From Polytrichum commune (lineage: Eukaryota; Streptophyta; Polytrichopsida; Polytrichales; Polytrichaceae), in the NCBI GenBank assembly GCA_950295325.1, contig OX485803.1:10168001-10232000 (forward strand): a DNA stretch of 64,000 nucleotides, written 5' to 3'. Both the position numbers and the translations under genes were made by a program. Every line of letters starts with the position of its first letter. Positions within the stretch are counted from its first letter, which is position 1. Shown piece by piece: positions 13,110-26,500 of this stretch. The notes under the pieces were generated by a model. The model had not been told where the DNA came from and did no database searches. It worked only from the letters and a program-made list of their open reading frames with translations.

Positions 13110-14094
13110 CTTAATCAGCTGCTCCACTTGAACTCTCTCGCACAATACTGCACTAACCTGGTTTCTGTTTCCTTGAAAACTCTAGCATAGTTCCTTGACA
13201 CTTCCTTTAACCAGGTACTAAGATGACAACAACTTGCCTAAACATCCTGATTTGGACTCACACACCTGCACGAAGCTTTTCTGACCCACCAATCGATAGA
13301 ACTCAAAGCAAAACTAAGTTTTGAATTTCAGAAAAACCAAACACACGAGCAATTGTATGATGAACTCTCAAAATCCAAAAACAATGAGTAAGTGCATATT
13401 CACATCCCCATTCTGGTAGCGAGTTTATGGTCTTGGAGGATCCACATGCTTCCATAGTGTTCTACATCAGTAGGATTGAATTTGCACATGTAGTCAACAA
13501 TCGTATAGTCCTGCTGTCAGGTATCTTCGAAGAGAAAAGGTGCACAAACATCACACTGTAGAATGCAGATATCTGCTGAAAGGGCATCACAAACCCAATT
13601 GATTACAGTAAAGGCACATCGAAGTACAAGAAAGATTGAAACCTTCACAGCCAAACAAAATTACAAAAATGAAGTCTGCTTTTAGGATCCACATTTTGCA
13701 ATCTGGCAATCCTGTATCTGCAGATTGACAAACCATGTTGTGGTGCCTGACTTAAAACACTATTCACTGCAATATTACTACTTTCACCCATATCATATGA
13801 GGAAAAAGTAATTTGCATTTGTTCTACAAGGTTCACCAGTCAGGTTTTACATGTGGCTTTGTTCTACATGTGGCGGTTACATACAACAAGTGTCCCAATG
13901 TCTTCAGTTGATGAGTGTCTCAGCATCTTCAGACTTGCAGAATAATTGCAAGTTTGGTAGCATCTTGATCCCAGCTTGGACACTTGAATGGGAGACTCTA
14001 CGGGAGCAGCAGCTTCTAGCATACAATGAAAACAAACTTTGAACAAACATCCCTCCACTCTTCTCCTGTCCATCACACCATTCTATCTGTCCAC
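13110..14094. other. Region between MBD stop and CDC6
   Basis: Should contain the 3' UTR of the MBD gene and the promoter or first exon(s) of CDC6. On the minus strand, 13110-13230 reads as a short coding-like stretch in two frames, but each frame meets a stop and I could not join it to CDC6. No tRNA, transposon end or tandem repeat seen. Confidence 0.4.
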
Positions 14095-17000
14095 TCATAC
14101 GCTTAGACCCACAGGTTCCATGATAGCATCACGGGCTTGAGGAGCCTCTTCTTCTATAGGCTTAGGGCCCTCTCCAAATGTTGCTGTATTGTCAACAAGA
14201 GCATGCAGTCCTTGTGGCTGTGGGAGTTCTACCTCTTTGGTCTTTAAAATTGGAGTCACTAGTTTCTCTCCATTTGCCTTCTCATCCTCATTCACTGGCA
14301 TAGCATCTTGCTGCTTCCCAGATACTTCAGTTCCTGGTCCCCCTGCAAAGTCCAACTCCGCTCCTTTTCCAACCACTGTGTCAGAAGTATCATCAACATT
14401 GACACCCGCTGTAACTGGTTCTTTAGTAGATACTTCTGTTTTTGCTGGTGCCTCTGCACTCGAGGGATCCACATCCATGGCTTTATTCTCTTCAGTAGGT
14501 GCTCCCTCCGTTTTGCCTTCTCCATTTTCCTCTTTCTTATCCACTGAGAGGCCAGCTGCAATGTCAAGTCCTTCCTCATTAGCTCATATTTCCAGTTTTT
14601 TAATGTCATGCAAGATCTTTCCCCTAGCTGCTATAACATATTGGAAAAACATACCACCTGCTCTCGTTGACAACGCATGTTACTTTCAATTCTATTGATG
14701 AACATCTGATCACACAAATAACTGCATGCTAAGAAACGTCTGCGACACAGATTTGATGCATTGCAAAAAATTGGACTGCTATATGATACGTATTTTAGCG
14801 AAAGAATCTCACAACAGTTCAAGAGACCCAGAACTTCCAGGAAGAAATAAAGCTCACCAACAGTTTTTTCTTTCACATGGTCACGGCTCTTTCTTGATCT
14901 TTTTTGCGAAGGCTGTTTCACCTCAGAGTCATGACCAAGCCCGTCAAATAAGGAACGAATCTTTGAAGTCAACCTTGCAGATCTCCTTGGTTGATCACCT
15001 GGAGTCGCTGGAGAACCACCTTCATGATGCAATAATAGAACCACTTATTTAAAATCATGTCATATATTCATTAGTACAGAAGGACCATTGGCTGCCAGGT
15101 GAAGTATCCACAGGGAAGAAACAAATAAATACAATAGCACCCCACACAGAGCACAGACCAAGCAGACAGCTGCCAGAAGGAAGTACTACCATTTTGCTCA
15201 CAAGGGAACAATAGCAAGGGTTAAGAGAAGTCACAGTTTCAGTTGTTGCTACTCGCCAAAACATGCCATCTCTATAACATACTATCTAAATAACTGCCAA
15301 AAGAACTCACCTGAAGCTTTATGAAAACATAACATGCAAGTAGCCTACTCCAGATTAAACCTAGACTATCACAACAGGTCAAGGATGCAATTTGTCAATA
15401 AAGTATCAGACAAGTACCTGCAGCGTCCATAAACATAGAGGAGATGCAACACTCTTAACTGCCTATATCCCACCATGCTAATAGGCAGAAAATCACATAC
15501 AGACTTAGCACTTGCAGTTGCGAGCACCACAAGCATCTTCAGATTGGGGAAAACAAGGAAGCTTAGGCAAGAGTCAGGTGCAACAAGAAAGGTCCAGTAG
15601 GTTGAAAACTGTTAAGACATTTCCCTCATCCAAATGCCAAGTTGCGAGGTTAATTTTCATATTAAAATAAATGAAGAAACCCAGTCTCACCACGCCTGGT
15701 GTGTATCTTTCAACAACATATGCATCAGCAAAGGCAAACTGCGGTCTGAAGATGACCACAGTTGAGGACACCATTGGGAACAGACACAACCAGATCAGCA
15801 TGACAGGGGAAAAATGTAAAGCCAACCTGGAATCCCCCAATCAAAGTCAGCAGCCGTAAGAGTTCCTGGATGAGCCTTGAGGTATTTATCCAGCTGCCGT
15901 TTGTTTTTCACTTCTTCACCATCTGGAGCCAGGAAACACACGTCCTTCTTCTTTGGAGTCCCCCCTTTCTTTCCCGAAATCTGCATATATGCATGATATC
16001 GACCATTAGGAGTTAAACCATCAGAAGAGAAATAAAACCATCGGCAATATACATAAACATGAACCTACTCCCCTTTTTGTTATAACTGAAGTATATCATG
16101 CCTGAGGTCATTCAGAGGCTACACAACCCCGTTGTGTGTAATTCTCCTGTATCTACCCTCGCCCTTATTCAAAGGCCTCGAAAACTAGGAAAGGAAAATT
16201 ACCACGCTCAATATTATCTTTATCAAAATAGGTCTGCATCAAACATTTAGGTAGAGCTATCATCAAATGATTTCTCCAAAACATCCTTCTGTATTGGAAG
16301 TTACGGTTAAAAAAGGTGTAACAAGACCTTACACAGCACTTTATATAAAGCACTAAAAGCTTTGAGACCGACCAGAAGAGCTTCAGATGTCATCGCGTAA
16401 TGAATTCTCCCAAAACATCCTTCCGTATTGGAAGTTACGGTAAACAAGGTTTAATTGGACTTTAAACAGCACTTTATATAAATAACCGAAAGGCTTGCAA
16501 CCGACCAGAAAAGCTTTAGATGTCATCGCATGATGAATTTTCCAAATGTTACCGTAAACAAGGGTTAATAAGACCTTAAACAGCACTTTATATGAAGAAC
16601 TAAAAGCTTAAGACCGACCAGAAGAGTTTCAGATGTCATCAGATGATGATTTCTCCGACGCATCCTTCTGTATAGAAAGTCACGTATGAACAAATTTTAA
16701 TTAGGCTTTACACTACAGCACTTTATATGAAGAACTAAAAGCTTGAGACCGACCAGAAGAGCTTCAGATGTCATCACATGATGATTTCTCCAAAGCACCC
16801 TTCTGTATAGAAAGTTACGTATAAACAAAGCTTAATTAGGCTTTACACTACAGCACTTTATTTGAAGAACTAAAAGAGTAAACAGCGACCAGAAGAGCTT
16901 CATGAAGACCGTTTCAGACCGATTTCAACTAACTCGAGCAGCGCTGTGATTATTTATTACCGAATCTGTCACGGCGGACACGAACTTGACTTGCTGGCCG

Positions 17001-17362
17001 ACATTGCTCTACTCAAACTGGCGTTACTGTAGATCAACAGAATTAGTTACCGCAAGAAAATTCGCAACACACAGGGGTTTGCTTGCAGCTACTGCAGATA
17101 TACATACCTCGCGCATCCTTCTGTATTGTAAGTTACGGTTAAACAAGGTTCATTTAATCTTTACACTAGAGCACTTTTTAAGACCGACCATAAGAGCTTC
17201 ATATTTTTTAAGACCAAGAAAATTCACAACACACAGGGGTTTGCAGCTGCTTGTAAATACCTTGCGCTTCCAGCCATGCAGAGTGCCTGAGAGTTCCTCA
17301 AATACTCCTTCTGGCGTTCCTACGCCTTCAGCCGAGGCTAAGGTGGCCTCCGGACTCCCCAT
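14095..17362 (-). CDS. Methyl-CpG-binding-domain protein, MBD10/11 type
   Basis: Four exons (complement 17261..17362, 15827..15980, 14858..15019, 14095..14555) with agreeing phases give 292 residues. The start ATG at 17362 opens MGSPEATLASAEGVGTPEGV. The MBD spans about residues 25-90: HGWKRK (exon 1), then GGTPKKKDVCFLAPDGEEV, QLDKYLKAHPG and FDWG (exon 2). Exon 3 has the family motif PRRSARL and a basic run QKRSRKSRDHVKEK, a likely nuclear signal. Exon 4 is a long acidic, low-complexity tail (DKKEENGEGKTEG, AMDVDPSS) as in Arabidopsis MBD10 and MBD11. Such proteins are nuclear chromatin factors, and several plant members bind methylated DNA weakly or not at all. The usual LPAPxGW entry to the domain is changed here to LSGTLHGW. 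Intron 1 (about 1.3 kb) carries a tandem repeat array. The gene lies head-to-tail upstream of CDC6. Confidence 0.88.
16245..16905. repeat. Tandem array of about 110-140 bp units in MBD intron 1
   Basis: About five diverged units. Each contains GACCGACCAGAAGAGCTTCA, ATGTCATC-ATGATG, CATCCTTCTGTAT, GTTACG, TTTAATTAGGCTTTA and CAGCACTTTATAT. The GACCGACCAG anchors fall near 16367, 16500, 16612, 16746 and 16886. A further decayed unit lies at about 17110-17205, just downstream of exon 1 in the direction of transcription. All lie within the first intron. Confidence 0.85.
17050..17118. repeat. Partial duplicate of the MBD exon 1 splice-donor region
   Basis: The stretch from GCAAGAAAATTCGCAACACA through ACATACCTCGCGCATCC resembles 17215-17270 (AAGAAAATTCACAACACACA through AATACCTTGCGCTTCC). 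The latter spans the exon 1 donor. The duplicate keeps a TACCT on the plus strand, i.e. a potential AGGTA donor on the minus strand. Confidence 0.6.
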
Positions 17363-17640
17363 GCCCGCTCACTTTGCCAACACAAACCTCCACAAAGATA
17401 AACACCGTGACCAGCCACAATCTTACTTAAAACTCTTAAACTCTCGCTTAACTCCTATAAAACTCTTAAACTCTCCACTTCCACAATCCTCGCACACAAG
17501 TCACTCGCCGTAGGAGGAAATCCCCCGAAATCGAGCACACGGCCACTACGCGGGCCAATCCGCACCCCCAAAAGAAACCTCCACAAAGCTCAAAAAAATT
17601 TCCACAATCCAAAACCCCGCCGCGGCCGTGCGATGAGCTC
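17363..17640 (-). promoter_or_regulatory. MBD 5' leader and promoter region
   Basis: The region immediately upstream of the MBD start, rising to strongly CpG- and GC-rich sequence from about 17500 to 17870, in contrast to AT-rich DNA on both sides. This is the likely promoter of the gene. The short open frames in it on both strands look like by-products of the base composition. Confidence 0.4.
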
Positions 17641-20600
17641 CCCGGTGGCCGCAATTGGCGAAGCGCTGACGACGGAAACGCAACACAAATTTGGCAGCGG
17701 AAGGCGAGCGTGCGTGCACAGAGCGATGCTTTTTGTGTTTCGATGTTTGTTGTTGTTGGAGGGAGAGCGCGGAGCGGGGGGAAGAGGCGCCTACAAGCGC
17801 GGACGATACGGAGACCGATATCCGCGGACGTGTCCCGGTCCAACCCCGCCGGTCATGGCTACAGTAGGTACCCGGTTCTCAGCCGGTTCCATGTGCGCTA
17901 TTCTCCCTTCACCTCTCGTGTGTCGTTTCTTTACTTGGCATGCTGCTTTTCTTCCCATGGAATCGGGTAAGGTTAAATGGGTCGAGTGAAGAATATCACA
18001 TCCGAGTCCCATGCCCACATAGCATTTATCCATGTGTTTAGAATCGGTTTCCCCTAAGTAAATGGTCATTTTACACATGTGATCAACGGCCATGAGAAAC
18101 TAAATGATTTAAGGTTTTCATGGTCAATAGTCCGAAGCCATGACCAAGAGAATTCCACATCATTTTTTAAAAGCTCGGGTCCTGGAAAACATTGAAAATG
18201 GATGAGATTTCAATGGTTAGTTTTTCTTACTATTTCACTTCTCATGCGGTTAGCATAAGGTGGTTAGCAAATCCAAATTGAGGCTGTAGCCATGTTCCTC
18301 GTATTTCGTTTTTGAAGCTCATATGAAATAGCTTATTCATTATCAAATTGCCAATTTTTGTGTTCATTCAGTGGCCATTCAGGTCCTATGATCATGTTCA
18401 CTGCTGAACCTAGAATGGTTATCATATTTTGAGCACATAGTCCATTTTCTTTTTAACATATCGTTTTTTTATTTATGTTTTTGGAGCCACACCTATCCAC
18501 ATAGCACTCAAATATAAAGTTGTCCAATTACAAGAAGTGGTTGAAATAGGCACTTTTACCTTAAGGGCCATTTACACACATGATCAAAGGCCATGAGAAA
18601 CAATGATCATGTAGGATCTCCCATGGTCATGGTCAGCAACCTAAAGCCATGACCAAGAGAAATTTACATCACTCCTTAAAAGCCTTGGTTAAAAGTTATA
18701 ATGCAAAGCGCATTTAGACATGATGTAGTGTTTTACGAAAATCTCCTACAATCGGTGGAGAAGATTATTACTTCAAAATAAACATGTGTTCTAAAAATAT
18801 TTTATATGCATGGATATTAATAAAAAAAATGGGTTTTCCTCACAAAATTCACCTTCATTTTATGTTAAGACAACTTATGTGAGTTGTCTCGCTGCCAACT
18901 TTGGGTGACTGCCATTCCTAGACACGAAGGATAAAATATCATTTCTCATTCATTCTTTGGCATGGTCAATTTTATTCTAGAAGAGTTTATATGAGGCAAA
19001 GTGGGACAACCACTCATTTCTCAAACAATGAGGAAGTTTAGAAAGCGGTGGTCATGGTTCGTAGTCACTGATGGAAACATACTTCAACACAAATATAATG
19101 AAGAAGGCAACACTACAGTAGTGGGGTTGGGAGAAATCATGACACTTGTCATAAATTTTTGAAAAGAAGAACAATATGGAAACAAAAGGGAGGGAGGAGA
19201 GGGGGGGGCACATATCGGTCCCAATAGCAAGGGCAGCATCCCTCTTGCCACTGAATGAATTTTGTTTTTCTTAAAGTTTAAGAATGTTGTTAAAATTTTA
19301 TCTGTAAATCAACAAACTTTTATTTAAATCTATATTTTGAAAAATATTTTTGAATTTACATGAATGTAAAAGGTACACAAAAAAACACATGTTATGTTAT
19401 GCTCTTTATTTTTTGATTGTGCACAGGACGGCAGAGGTCCAACTAGTGTCCTATATAATGAGCATAAGGTGTTAAACCATGTGTCATATTCTTAATTGTC
19501 ATTTTCTTACATGTGATCTTTTTTCTTCTCACAACATTGGGCAAATGGATTGAAAATATTGTATTTGCTTACTTGATTATTCATTTGGTTCCACTAACAT
19601 GATACAAGATCTATGAAGATGTTCTACATAACAGCCATTAGGTGTTATTGCACATGCACTCTCTTGGACATGTCATATATTTACATATGGTGTTTTCCTT
19701 TTCGTGGAATTCGGGAAAATCCAGTGAAATTATCATATGTGCTTATGGGTTTTTTGATTGTTTGCAAACAATCCAAGAACATGTTCATAAGGTCTGGAAG
19801 AATGTATTGTATAACGGCCATTGGGTGTTGTTGAATTTACACAATTCTTCATATGTCATCTATTTAAATGTGATATTTTTCATTTTGCATGATCAAATAA
19901 ATCACCAAATGACAATACAATACGTGCTTCAACATAACCTAAGGTTTATAAGAATGTACTAGACTAGCTTAGACCCATGTTACTCCAACCCAATGACAAC
20001 AAGACGGAAATGTAAATAAATAGATAAATAGGTAATTTACATAATCACAAAGTAAGAAACTATACCAACAAAACAAAACAAAACAAAACAAAACTTAGAA
20101 GTTGCCAAAGAATTTGCAAACTATGAACCCATATTGAAAGTCTGGCAACATCAACAAAATACGATGTGGAGAAGAAGTAGACTATCACCTTCAAGGTTTT
20201 ATCAATATATGTGGAGTTGATATCTTATCAACCTTTTTTATTACCAATTATTAACCCTTTGGCTTCACTGCGTTGTCCATAGCAATAGGCCAACAAATCG
20301 TGGCCAATGTATGTTCAATAGTGCATTACAAGCATCTCTAAGGGGTTGGGGTCAACAGCCTTACAACTAGAGGTGAAGTATGCCTCCAACGCCGTTAGTT
20401 TACTTGATAAAATGGCTTTCGTTGTAGTCAACAAGGATAGATATATATTTTAGTTTTGGCTTGCAAAGCTCTATATTGCAGTAACCCTCAATTACATTGC
20501 AAAAACATGTCAATCCTCCCACAAAAGCACTTGTTTAATGCGAGCCTATGCCCCACTAGAATGCATCCACAAACCACATGGTTCACAAACACAAAGAAAC

Positions 20601-22500
20601 TAAGAAAAACAAGGGAGCCAACACAAATTAAACACAAGATTGCACATGAGAAAACAAAAAAAAAAACAAAAAAAAACATGATGACATCGTAGAAATACGT
20701 GGGCTTGTAATCTCCATGGAGGTGCAAGGTGGTGCAAGGTGGTGCATTGATGGGCGAGCAAGATTGCATTCAAGATCCGCAAACAAATGTGAACATGGCA
20801 CCAAGGACAACACTCTACTTCCACTTAATCAAAACCCCGCTCCTACCACTACATGGACAAGAATTTACTACTTCGCTCACTTGTAGGGTGCACAAAATGG
20901 CCAAAGCCCAACAATGAAGTCCAACAAACCCTAAAACAAAGGCATCAAGGGTGATGAATGTAGTTGGACATGAGCAAACATGGCACGGGAAACATGAATG
21001 CTCTCATTTTGAACGTATTGGATTAGTTACGGTGATGTTTTTGGGGCCAAATCATTATGTGAAAAAACTAGATGGTGTTGCTAGACATATCATTTCAAAA
21101 CCTACATGAGCCAATCTCTTTTCTATTGTGGAGTGCTACTTCATGCAACATGATATTGATAAGAGAGATTATGTTAGATTTGTGTGCTCTAACCAACAAT
21201 CATACATTGTTAGAGATACTAGTCAAAACTTGTGCCAATCCCACACAACTGCATGTTGGTTGAGCTTGATTTTGTTATTAAATACTAAATACTTTGTTGA
21301 ATATGATTAGAAGAAAGAAGCAACCCAATTGTCATTTCATACTTGTGAAGTAGATGGCACTCAAGGAAAGTACTATTCACTTTGCAAGGGTGGCCCAATA
21401 TAAGAGGGGTATGATTCTCGGCACTAGGGGTTTTGCAACACCCTATGGTTAAGTAATGTTTTAAACTACAACCTTTTGCATCCAATGAATTGCATTGGTG
21501 ATGTGTAAGGCAATGAGTCCTCATCAACACACAATGAAAGAAATCATAATCAATACTTGTAGACACTTGGGCAACATGGGCACATGTGAATTGTGTTGCA
21601 TTAAGCAAGGGATTTTGTTGCCGTCATTCTCATTTCATGAAGTCACATTGTTTGGTTAGTAAAAAGAAAGCATATATCAAGCTCCGATTGATTAGGTTAA
21701 GCATGCACTTTCTTAGATGTACATAAGTTAAGACCATGAGGAAAATAAACATTGGTTGGCAATCAGTCCTGTGACCTCTTTGAAATAGCATTACCTTGTA
21801 GGGAGGTCATTATAGACCATGTATTAACAATACTTCGACATTTGCACGAATCACATCATATTCAAGAACCCCCCTTCCCTAGATGTGTAGCCTTTATTGA
21901 ACAACGCCTAGGAGCAAAGAAATGTTATGAGCACAAAAGAAGTTATTTGGGTAGAGTAATCCAAGGTTGAATAAAGCATAAATTAGATGTAGTGCAAGCC
22001 CACCAGTACATGTGTTGCCTGGCATGGGTTAGTAGACTAGTATGTCAGGTATGTTGTAAGGAGTTTAGAGTCGGGAGTCCTCTATTGTTTTCCACCAATG
22101 TTCTTTGATTGTAAGAGGTTGATCATGTGACCTATATTCATATCAACCATGTCTAAATATTAAGATCCAAACACTAAGTCTAAGTGTATTGGGCTTATGT
22201 TTGTAGGGCCCATGAAATACCCTTAACATGGTAGATTTTGGCATGAATGTATTAAATACAAAAGATGATTGTTCATCTATCGCAAATAAATAAAATGACA
22301 CAATAAATATGCTTCTTTTATTTCTCAATTTATAGGTATGTTTATGGGTACATGAATACCATGTGATGGAACTTGAAACTTGTGGGGTTATTTTTAAGGT
22401 TGATGCTAGAAGTCTAAACTTGACAGTATAAAATATTGGGTTCAAAAATGAGAATTCACAAATCCAACAATGATGACATTTTATACTTGGGAATGCACGT
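17641..22500. other. Gene-poor AT-rich region with short repeats
   Basis: No recognised gene. A stretch of about 120 bp around GCCATGACCAAGAGAA is present twice, at about 18059-18180 and 18560-18690. Diverged units sharing TGTCATAT and TACATGTGAT-like blocks occur near 19480, 19670 and 19850. A (CAAAA)n run lies at 20072-20094. The remaining small open frames are probably chance. Confidence 0.45.
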
Positions 22501-22537
22501 AACATAAGGTCATAAGATAGCTTTGATTTATACTTAT

Positions 22538-22680
22538 AGTAAGAGTATGGTTTTTATTTGAGTAAACTATACCTAACCCTTTAAAGATAGAGGCGTGGAT
22601 TTATTAAGAGTAAGAGTATGGCTTCTACTTGAGTGAACTATACGAAACTCCTTGAAGAGAGAGGTATGGGGTGAGCTCAG
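22538..22680. repeat. 71-bp direct duplication
   Basis: AGTAAGAGTATGG starts at 22538 and again at 22609. Each is followed by a TTGAGT(A/G)AACTATAC block and an AGAGG(C/T)(G/A)TGG block. It lies in what looks like the U3 part of an LTR (next entry). Confidence 0.65.
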
Positions 22681-22862
22681 CTTAGAGAGGGCTTCTCTAT
22701 ATAAACTCTAAGGAGGGGCGTATCATGTTCTTCTAATTTCATTTGTGGTTTTCTTGAGCTCAAGAGTTCTCTTAGCAAGACAATTTCTTGTTATTGCTTC
22801 ATACAAGTTCTTGGTCTTTACATGCACGTTTCTTTGCACATTACATGTTTGGTGTCAAAGCC
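22538..22862 (+). mobile_element. LTR fragment with tRNA-Met-type primer binding site
   Basis: A TATA-like CTATATAAACTCTAAGGAG at about 22698 is followed by a leader-like stretch ending in TTACA. Four bases later comes TGGTGTCAAAGCC (22850-22862), which differs from the classic plant initiator-tRNA-Met primer site TGGTATCAGAGCC at two positions. This is the order expected at the end of a 5' LTR. I found neither an intact gag/pol nor the 3' LTR downstream, so it is probably a relic. The left boundary is unknown. Confidence 0.45.
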
Positions 22863-23480
22863 ATGTTTCCTCCTTCATTTTCATTCTTCAAAGCTTGAAG
22901 GAGATTTTTTGTTTTCTTATTTTATTTTCTATACGCCTTTCTAGGAAAAGAGTGAGTACATTATGTATTTGAACACATTTATGTTGTGTTGTCATCTAAA
23001 TGGGCGTACATCCGGGGTATCAAAACAAACATCCATCCGAATATTATTCCACAAGGGGTGCGTTCAACTTTGAAATTAATGTAATTGGTTGGTTTCAATT
23101 TGATTGGAGGTTAAATACATATGTATAGTCTTATTTATCCAAGCATTTGTTGGCACTCGGGAGTATTTTCTTTGTTGCATGCTACCTTGGAGCTTATTAG
23201 AGGCTACATTGGGAGTTTCTATTTTATTGTTGCATTATAAAGTTGGTGGAACTAGAATGGAAAAAGAATCCATTTATTTTCAATTGTATGTGTTTGCAAG
23301 TTTGAATGGAAAATTTGATTTCTTATATCTTTAACATGGATTTAAGTCAATTTGGTCATATTGTCAAAGTTTGGACTTTTAGTATCATGTATTATTAACA
23401 CAAAATAATTATCCAACTTACAAGAATAGGTAATTTCAAGTGGCTCCATGAAGTTCAATACAAAAACTTATAGGCAAAAC

Positions 23481-23500
23481 CATCGGGAGCGCTCCCGATG
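23481..23500. repeat. Perfect 20-bp palindrome, type copy of a dispersed family
   Basis: CATCGGGAGCGCTCCCGATG is its own reverse complement, with no loop. Related 20-mers occur at many places up to 42.9 kb (see findings). Function unknown. Confidence 0.85.
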
Positions 23501-26500
23501 TTTTCCCTACGTTGGTTGGCTAGAAGAGTTTGCTAGTCCTAAGTTTCGTCACACTAAGAATGGTTTTTATCTAGTTGCACAATTGTGAATGCTTGGCGAA
23601 TCCACACAAGGTAGATATTTGTGTCCGGAGGATGAACAAGAAGAAAAACGTAAAAAATAAAAAATAAACATATATGTAAGGGTTGCAAGATTCTATGGGT
23701 TTTGTTGCGTGCAATTCCACAATATAGATCTTTGGAATCATCCTCTAGTAAGGTATTCTCTTGAACTACGTCAAGCATGCTTGCCTTTGTTGTGATATAT
23801 GTTGTTAATGTACAAAAACAAAGTTTTAGCTTACAAGGCATTAGGGAAATGGATTATCTATATGCTCAACAACAAACTTTTTAATACGTGACACAATCAT
23901 CCAAATTTTCACGGTAAGTTTTATGCACCAAACAACCACTCTCTCAAATTTTAATATACTTTCTTATACCGCCACGAGTCCCATCATTTTTTTTATTTGC
24001 ATTATGAGCATCCTCAACAATCACTTCTTTGTCTCTGTGAAGTATAGGGAGAACATGGTCCCAAAGAGACCTAATTTGGAGAGCGGTTGGTTCAACTTTG
24101 GAAATAAGTGGTGACCGCGATGATCATCCTTCCACATGCAAACCATATTGTTGTTTGCAACAACCACTATGGATCAAGTGCATTTTTTTTTGTTGTTGTT
24201 GAAATACATGCCATTCATCGTTGTTTACGAAGAACATGAAAATATGCATTTTCTTCAACCCTACGAGCTTCTTAGCATAAAATCATAATGAAAGACTGAA
24301 ATCAACAACCTCCTAAATCAAATTTGGAATTAAAAATGAAGTTGTGATTCCATTAAAAACTCATGGAGTTAACAAGAACAAACTTGTTCATTGTTTTGAG
24401 TTGTTTGGACAAGTAGTTGTAATATTTGTCTATGTCTTCATGAGCGTGACCAACGAGTAGGAATCCAACATGTATCTTTTGGAAAACCTTTCAACCCATC
24501 AACATAGATAAAAACGCCGTAGCGTGTTGATTTTTATTGTCCCTAGCCGAATTTTCTAGTTGTAAATATAAATTTTTTGGTTGAAGTCGGCCAACATCTA
24601 GATCATTAGTTGCTCGTGGAATTGAAGAATGAAATTTGGAGGCCAAATTGGGAACACATTGAAAAACATGATGTTGTAGTCTCCATCAAGAGATCTCATG
24701 AGCTATCCATATAATTTGTAGCAGAGCTTACAATGATTAACATTTGGGTCCAACAAAATGCACCGGGAGGTCTCCTAATGCTCATGGATGGAAGAAAATA
24801 AATCTCAATAGAATAATAGAATAATTGCTCACTTAGATTTGCCCATAAAAGTATTTCAAAGTAATCGTTCAATGGCGGATCATCAAACAACTTCTTGAAA
24901 TTACACACATGAGATTTTCCCAATGCATGAAGGCACCTCGCCAAAGACGATAGTGAAGTTCAAAGCTTTAGGGCACAAATTAGTTGTGGAATGAGCATAA
25001 GTGATGTCACTATGATCATAATTGACCATGTTGACAAGGCATACATGTAGCTGGAACAATCCCACAAGTGGTTTTTTTTGTCACCCACAGACAAGGAATA
25101 GTTGTTTTTTAGGGGTCCATTCTATCATGGATGATTGCTAAAACTTCGCTCAAATCGATTTTGGACTCGTGGCACCATGCATGGTATAGATTACAGCATG
25201 AACCCTAGTTTATGTTGTGTTTTTTAAACTCTTTCTTGAGATTCTCCCTATTTTCACCAACTTTGATGCTCATGTCAATGAGATCTTTGTAGTGTTTGCA
25301 TTATGTGCACTTAAAAAACTTGAAACCTCCTTCACGGATGTTCATGTTTCAGAAAACATTGCTCTAAAAGAGACCAATGGCCAACTAAAAAACACTTTGA
25401 ATTCCAAAAGATTTGAAGATCTGCAAATTATATAAATTATAATATATCAATATTTATCAAATAATAAACTCTTATTCTAAGATCAGGAGGGCTCTTGATC
25501 CTTGAACTGACTTTAATTAATTTATGTGTAAGCACTTCATAAATAAGACAATGCGAACATTTATCATGTACACATAGATTCTAATTTCTTGGGAGACCTT
25601 AATTTGAGGCCTAACACTAATAATATGTCAACAACCTATCCATTATGATGCCTCCCCATGCAAGACATGATTATTTTTGAGGAAGTATAATGCCAATAAA
25701 TACACCGGCAACATATCATGTTTACATACCATTAGGCTTACTAATTACATGCACAATAAATGTCACATCTACCAATAATGACAATGCTCTTGTGATATGT
25801 GCTTGTGGGAGTTATAAATTCCATGAGATGAAGACAATACACTGTAAAGTGCAATTCATTTCATTTTCTTGGCAATAGTTCAATTGAGTTCCACTTCTTG
25901 GCAAATAATTTGTTCTTTTAGCTCATTACAAGGTAGAGAGACATGAAATGATCAACATGTGACACTAGATCTAGAGAGAGGAACAAGAAAAAAGATTAGA
26001 ATGGAGGACATTGCCAGTAGTGACATCGAATAAACTAGCCACAACAGCAACGATATTCAAAAACCTCATAATGTTGCATTGAACATACATAGAATAAATA
26101 GTGGGGGAGTATTTGGTTTGTATTTTCAATGGAGAATATGAACAAACCTCTCACGCGCACATAAATGCATAGAGTTAGGCTCTAAAGAATCCACTAAAGG
26201 CATTATTTTAGCAATTAAAGGGCCTAAAGAACACAAAGGTGGAAATAAATGAAGGAGATAAATGAAGCAAAGGCTTAGATTCAAACGATTTCAAATTCAA
26301 CAAGGAGGAAAATAACAACACATACAATGACAAAGATGCAAAGCTCTGCAACGATAATGGAGAGTGTGATGATGTGGACAATATAGAACCAAAGTCATAT
26401 TCAAATCATTCCACCACTTTGGCATTTTTAGATTCAACTGGTGTTTCACAAATGGGTTGATAAAAATTTCAATAAAGATTGTTTAAATTATAATATAAGC

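Noticed and set aside
13110-13230. Coding-like minus-strand stretch just upstream of CDC6 (WLKEVSRNYARVFKETETRL)
   Set aside because: Stops in both plausible frames before the CDC6 exon, no splice join in phase, and no resemblance to known CDC6 N-termini. Left as unassigned.
17633-17989. Open frames in the CpG-rich region upstream of the MBD gene
   Set aside because: Three overlapping frames on both strands, no domain. Better explained by the composition of a promoter region.
20456-20824. Phe/Cys-rich minus-strand frames
   Set aside because: Produced by a poly-A/AAAAC-rich stretch on the plus strand. Low complexity only.
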